DNA from: JAVBUZ01 sp031554725
Lineage (GTDB): Bacteria; Bacillota; Clostridia; Lachnospirales; Lachnospiraceae
DNA length: 5,738 nt
Assembly (NCBI GenBank): GCA_031554725.1
Contig: JAVBUZ010000043.1
Span: 1 to 5,738, forward strand
Reading direction: 5' to 3'
Shown one piece after another: positions 5,486-5,738 of this stretch. How positions within the stretch are numbered: the first letter of the stretch is position 1; the number at the start of each line of letters is the position of its first letter. Under the pieces are notes generated by a model. The model saw only the letters and a program-made list of their open reading frames with translations, was not told the origin of the DNA and searched no databases. The position numbers were made by a program, and so were the translations under genes.

Positions 5486-5568
5486 GGCGAAAGCGTTCTG
5501 GCTCTAGGGCTGGAAATCGTGTAACGGCCTAAAACCGTTCGAGGGTTCGAATCCCTTGCTCTCCGCCA
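5486..5568 (+). tRNA. tRNA-Ser(GGA)-like sequence with degraded 5' half (possible pseudo-tRNA)
   Basis: It starts 10 bases after the Tyr-like CCA and probably shares its transcript. The 3' side is canonical for tRNA-Ser: anticodon loop CTGGAAA (5510-5516) with anticodon GGA, anticodon 3' strand TCGTG, a long variable arm AACGG/CCGTT (5523-5539), T-arm GAGGG-TTCGAAT-CCCTT (5541-5557), acceptor strand GCTCTCC, discriminator G and CCA. The 5' side fails. GGCGAAA matches only four of seven acceptor positions, no D-arm with GG is visible, and only 24 bases precede the anticodon loop where about 31-34 are normal. The total is 83 nt instead of about 90. The 5' end can instead fold as a GC-GAAA-GC tetraloop hairpin flanked by AAC/GTT (5483-5497). 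It is probably not a normal translating tRNA. Confidence 0.55.
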
Positions 5569-5572
5569 TTTC

Positions 5573-5603
5573 ACTAGTGACCGCGTTTATCGTGGTCACT
5601 AGT
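5573..5603. terminator. 13-bp stem-loop between the Ser-like tRNA and the IS630 transposase
   Basis: ACTAGTGACCGCG (5573-5585) pairs with CGTGGTCACTAGT (5591-5603) around TTTAT, with a single G-T wobble. It starts four bases after the CCA of the Ser-like tRNA and ends 12 bases beyond the transposase stop codon. No clear T-run follows on either strand. It may end transcription from both sides, or lie at or near the end of the insertion sequence. Confidence 0.5.
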
Positions 5604-5738
5604 ATCTTGTAATCACTAAATTTTCGGATAGAGCCGTTTGAGCTTGATACGTGCATCAGCAGTAGTAAATCGCCAGTCAACGGTGAGACCGGCGACATTG
5701 CGCCGTGCATTCCAGGTGCGAACCTCGCGGGACATTTC
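5574..5738 (-). mobile_element. left end of an IS630-family insertion sequence (partial)
   Basis: The transposase tail and its downstream flank define one end of an insertion sequence whose other end is outside the window. The boundary is not fixed: it should lie between the CCA of the Ser-like tRNA (5568) and the transposase stop (5616), probably within or beside the 5573-5603 stem-loop. IS630 elements insert at TA and duplicate it, but with one end only the duplicated TA cannot be identified. Confidence 0.5.
5616..5738 (-). CDS. IS630-family transposase, C-terminal fragment running off the window
   Basis: Only the last 40 residues are visible, entering from the right edge in an open frame and ending at TAG (5618-5616). 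The sequence WNARRN, then WRFTTADARIKLKRLYP, is the characteristic C-terminus of IS630-family (Tc1/mariner-like, DDE) transposases that lack the fused N-terminal HTH in this part. The catalytic residues lie outside the window, so it cannot be said whether the element is active. Base composition is clearly richer in G and C than the neighbouring genes, consistent with acquisition from elsewhere. The insertion lies directly beside the tRNA-like pair. The family call rests on recognising the tail motif and is fairly secure. Confidence 0.85.
   Translation of the reverse strand, partial: EMSREVRTWNARRNVAGLTVDWRFTTADARIKLKRLYPKI

Noticed and set aside
5320..5574. Minus-strand reading frame with ARDSNPRT and GMDSNHRT motifs
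   Set aside because: These motifs are the familiar antisense translation of tRNA T-arm sequence (GGTTCGAATCC); the frame covers the two tRNA-like elements and is spurious.
5504..5710. Minus-strand 68-residue reading frame
   Set aside because: It overlaps the Ser-like tRNA, the stem-loop and the transposase tail in a different frame; the IS630 tail frame has the recognisable protein motif.
1..5738. CRISPR array, rRNA gene or replication origin
   Set aside because: No regularly spaced direct repeats, rRNA signature or iteron/DnaA-box cluster was seen.

Overview
The window looks like chromosomal DNA from a low-GC Gram-positive bacterium, most likely a gut-type clostridium (Clostridia, possibly Oscillospiraceae). 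The basis is AT-rich intergenic DNA, strong AGGAGG-type ribosome binding sites, sigma-A-like promoters, a BspA-type leucine-rich-repeat surface protein, and a C-terminal FWQWLLVIFLFGWIW tail that I associate with such surface proteins. The taxon is an inference from style, not from a marker gene.

Layout, left to right. Positions 1-343 hold no convincing gene, only an imperfect 30-bp palindrome (73-102) and two hairpins (232-268 and 278-314). The second hairpin probably ends transcription of the next gene. A small XRE-family repressor-like protein is encoded on the minus strand (344-685). It is divergent from a large secreted LRR/Big_2 surface protein on the plus strand (848-3277). The shared 716-847 region carries two back-to-back promoters, each with a GTAACG element inside its -35/-10 spacer, as expected if the XRE protein controls itself and the surface protein. 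The LRR gene ends in a clear intrinsic terminator (3324-3371).

A second secreted protein follows (3529-4698). It has a signal peptide, a ricin-type beta-trefoil and an unrecognised C-terminal domain with one long hydrophobic stretch. About 80 bp further on, after a strong hairpin, is a small membrane-anchored protein gene (4780-5194) interrupted by a single-base frameshift near 4834-4837. The ricin protein and the small membrane protein may form a functional pair (effector plus protector is one guess), but nothing in the sequence proves it.

The right end is different. A consensus promoter (5232-5260) reads into a leader of about 120 nt and then two tandem tRNA-like sequences, Tyr(GTA)-like at 5390-5475 and Ser(GGA)-like at 5486-5568. 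In both, the anticodon loop, variable arm, T-arm and CCA end look normal, but the 5' half (5' acceptor strand, D-arm, 5' anticodon stem) is badly degraded. Next come a 13-bp hairpin and the C-terminal end of a minus-strand IS630-family transposase that runs out of the window and is visibly richer in GC. This tRNA-like/IS segment is the most unusual part: it could be decayed tRNA genes, attachment-site remnants of an integrated element, or non-canonical tRNA-like RNAs.
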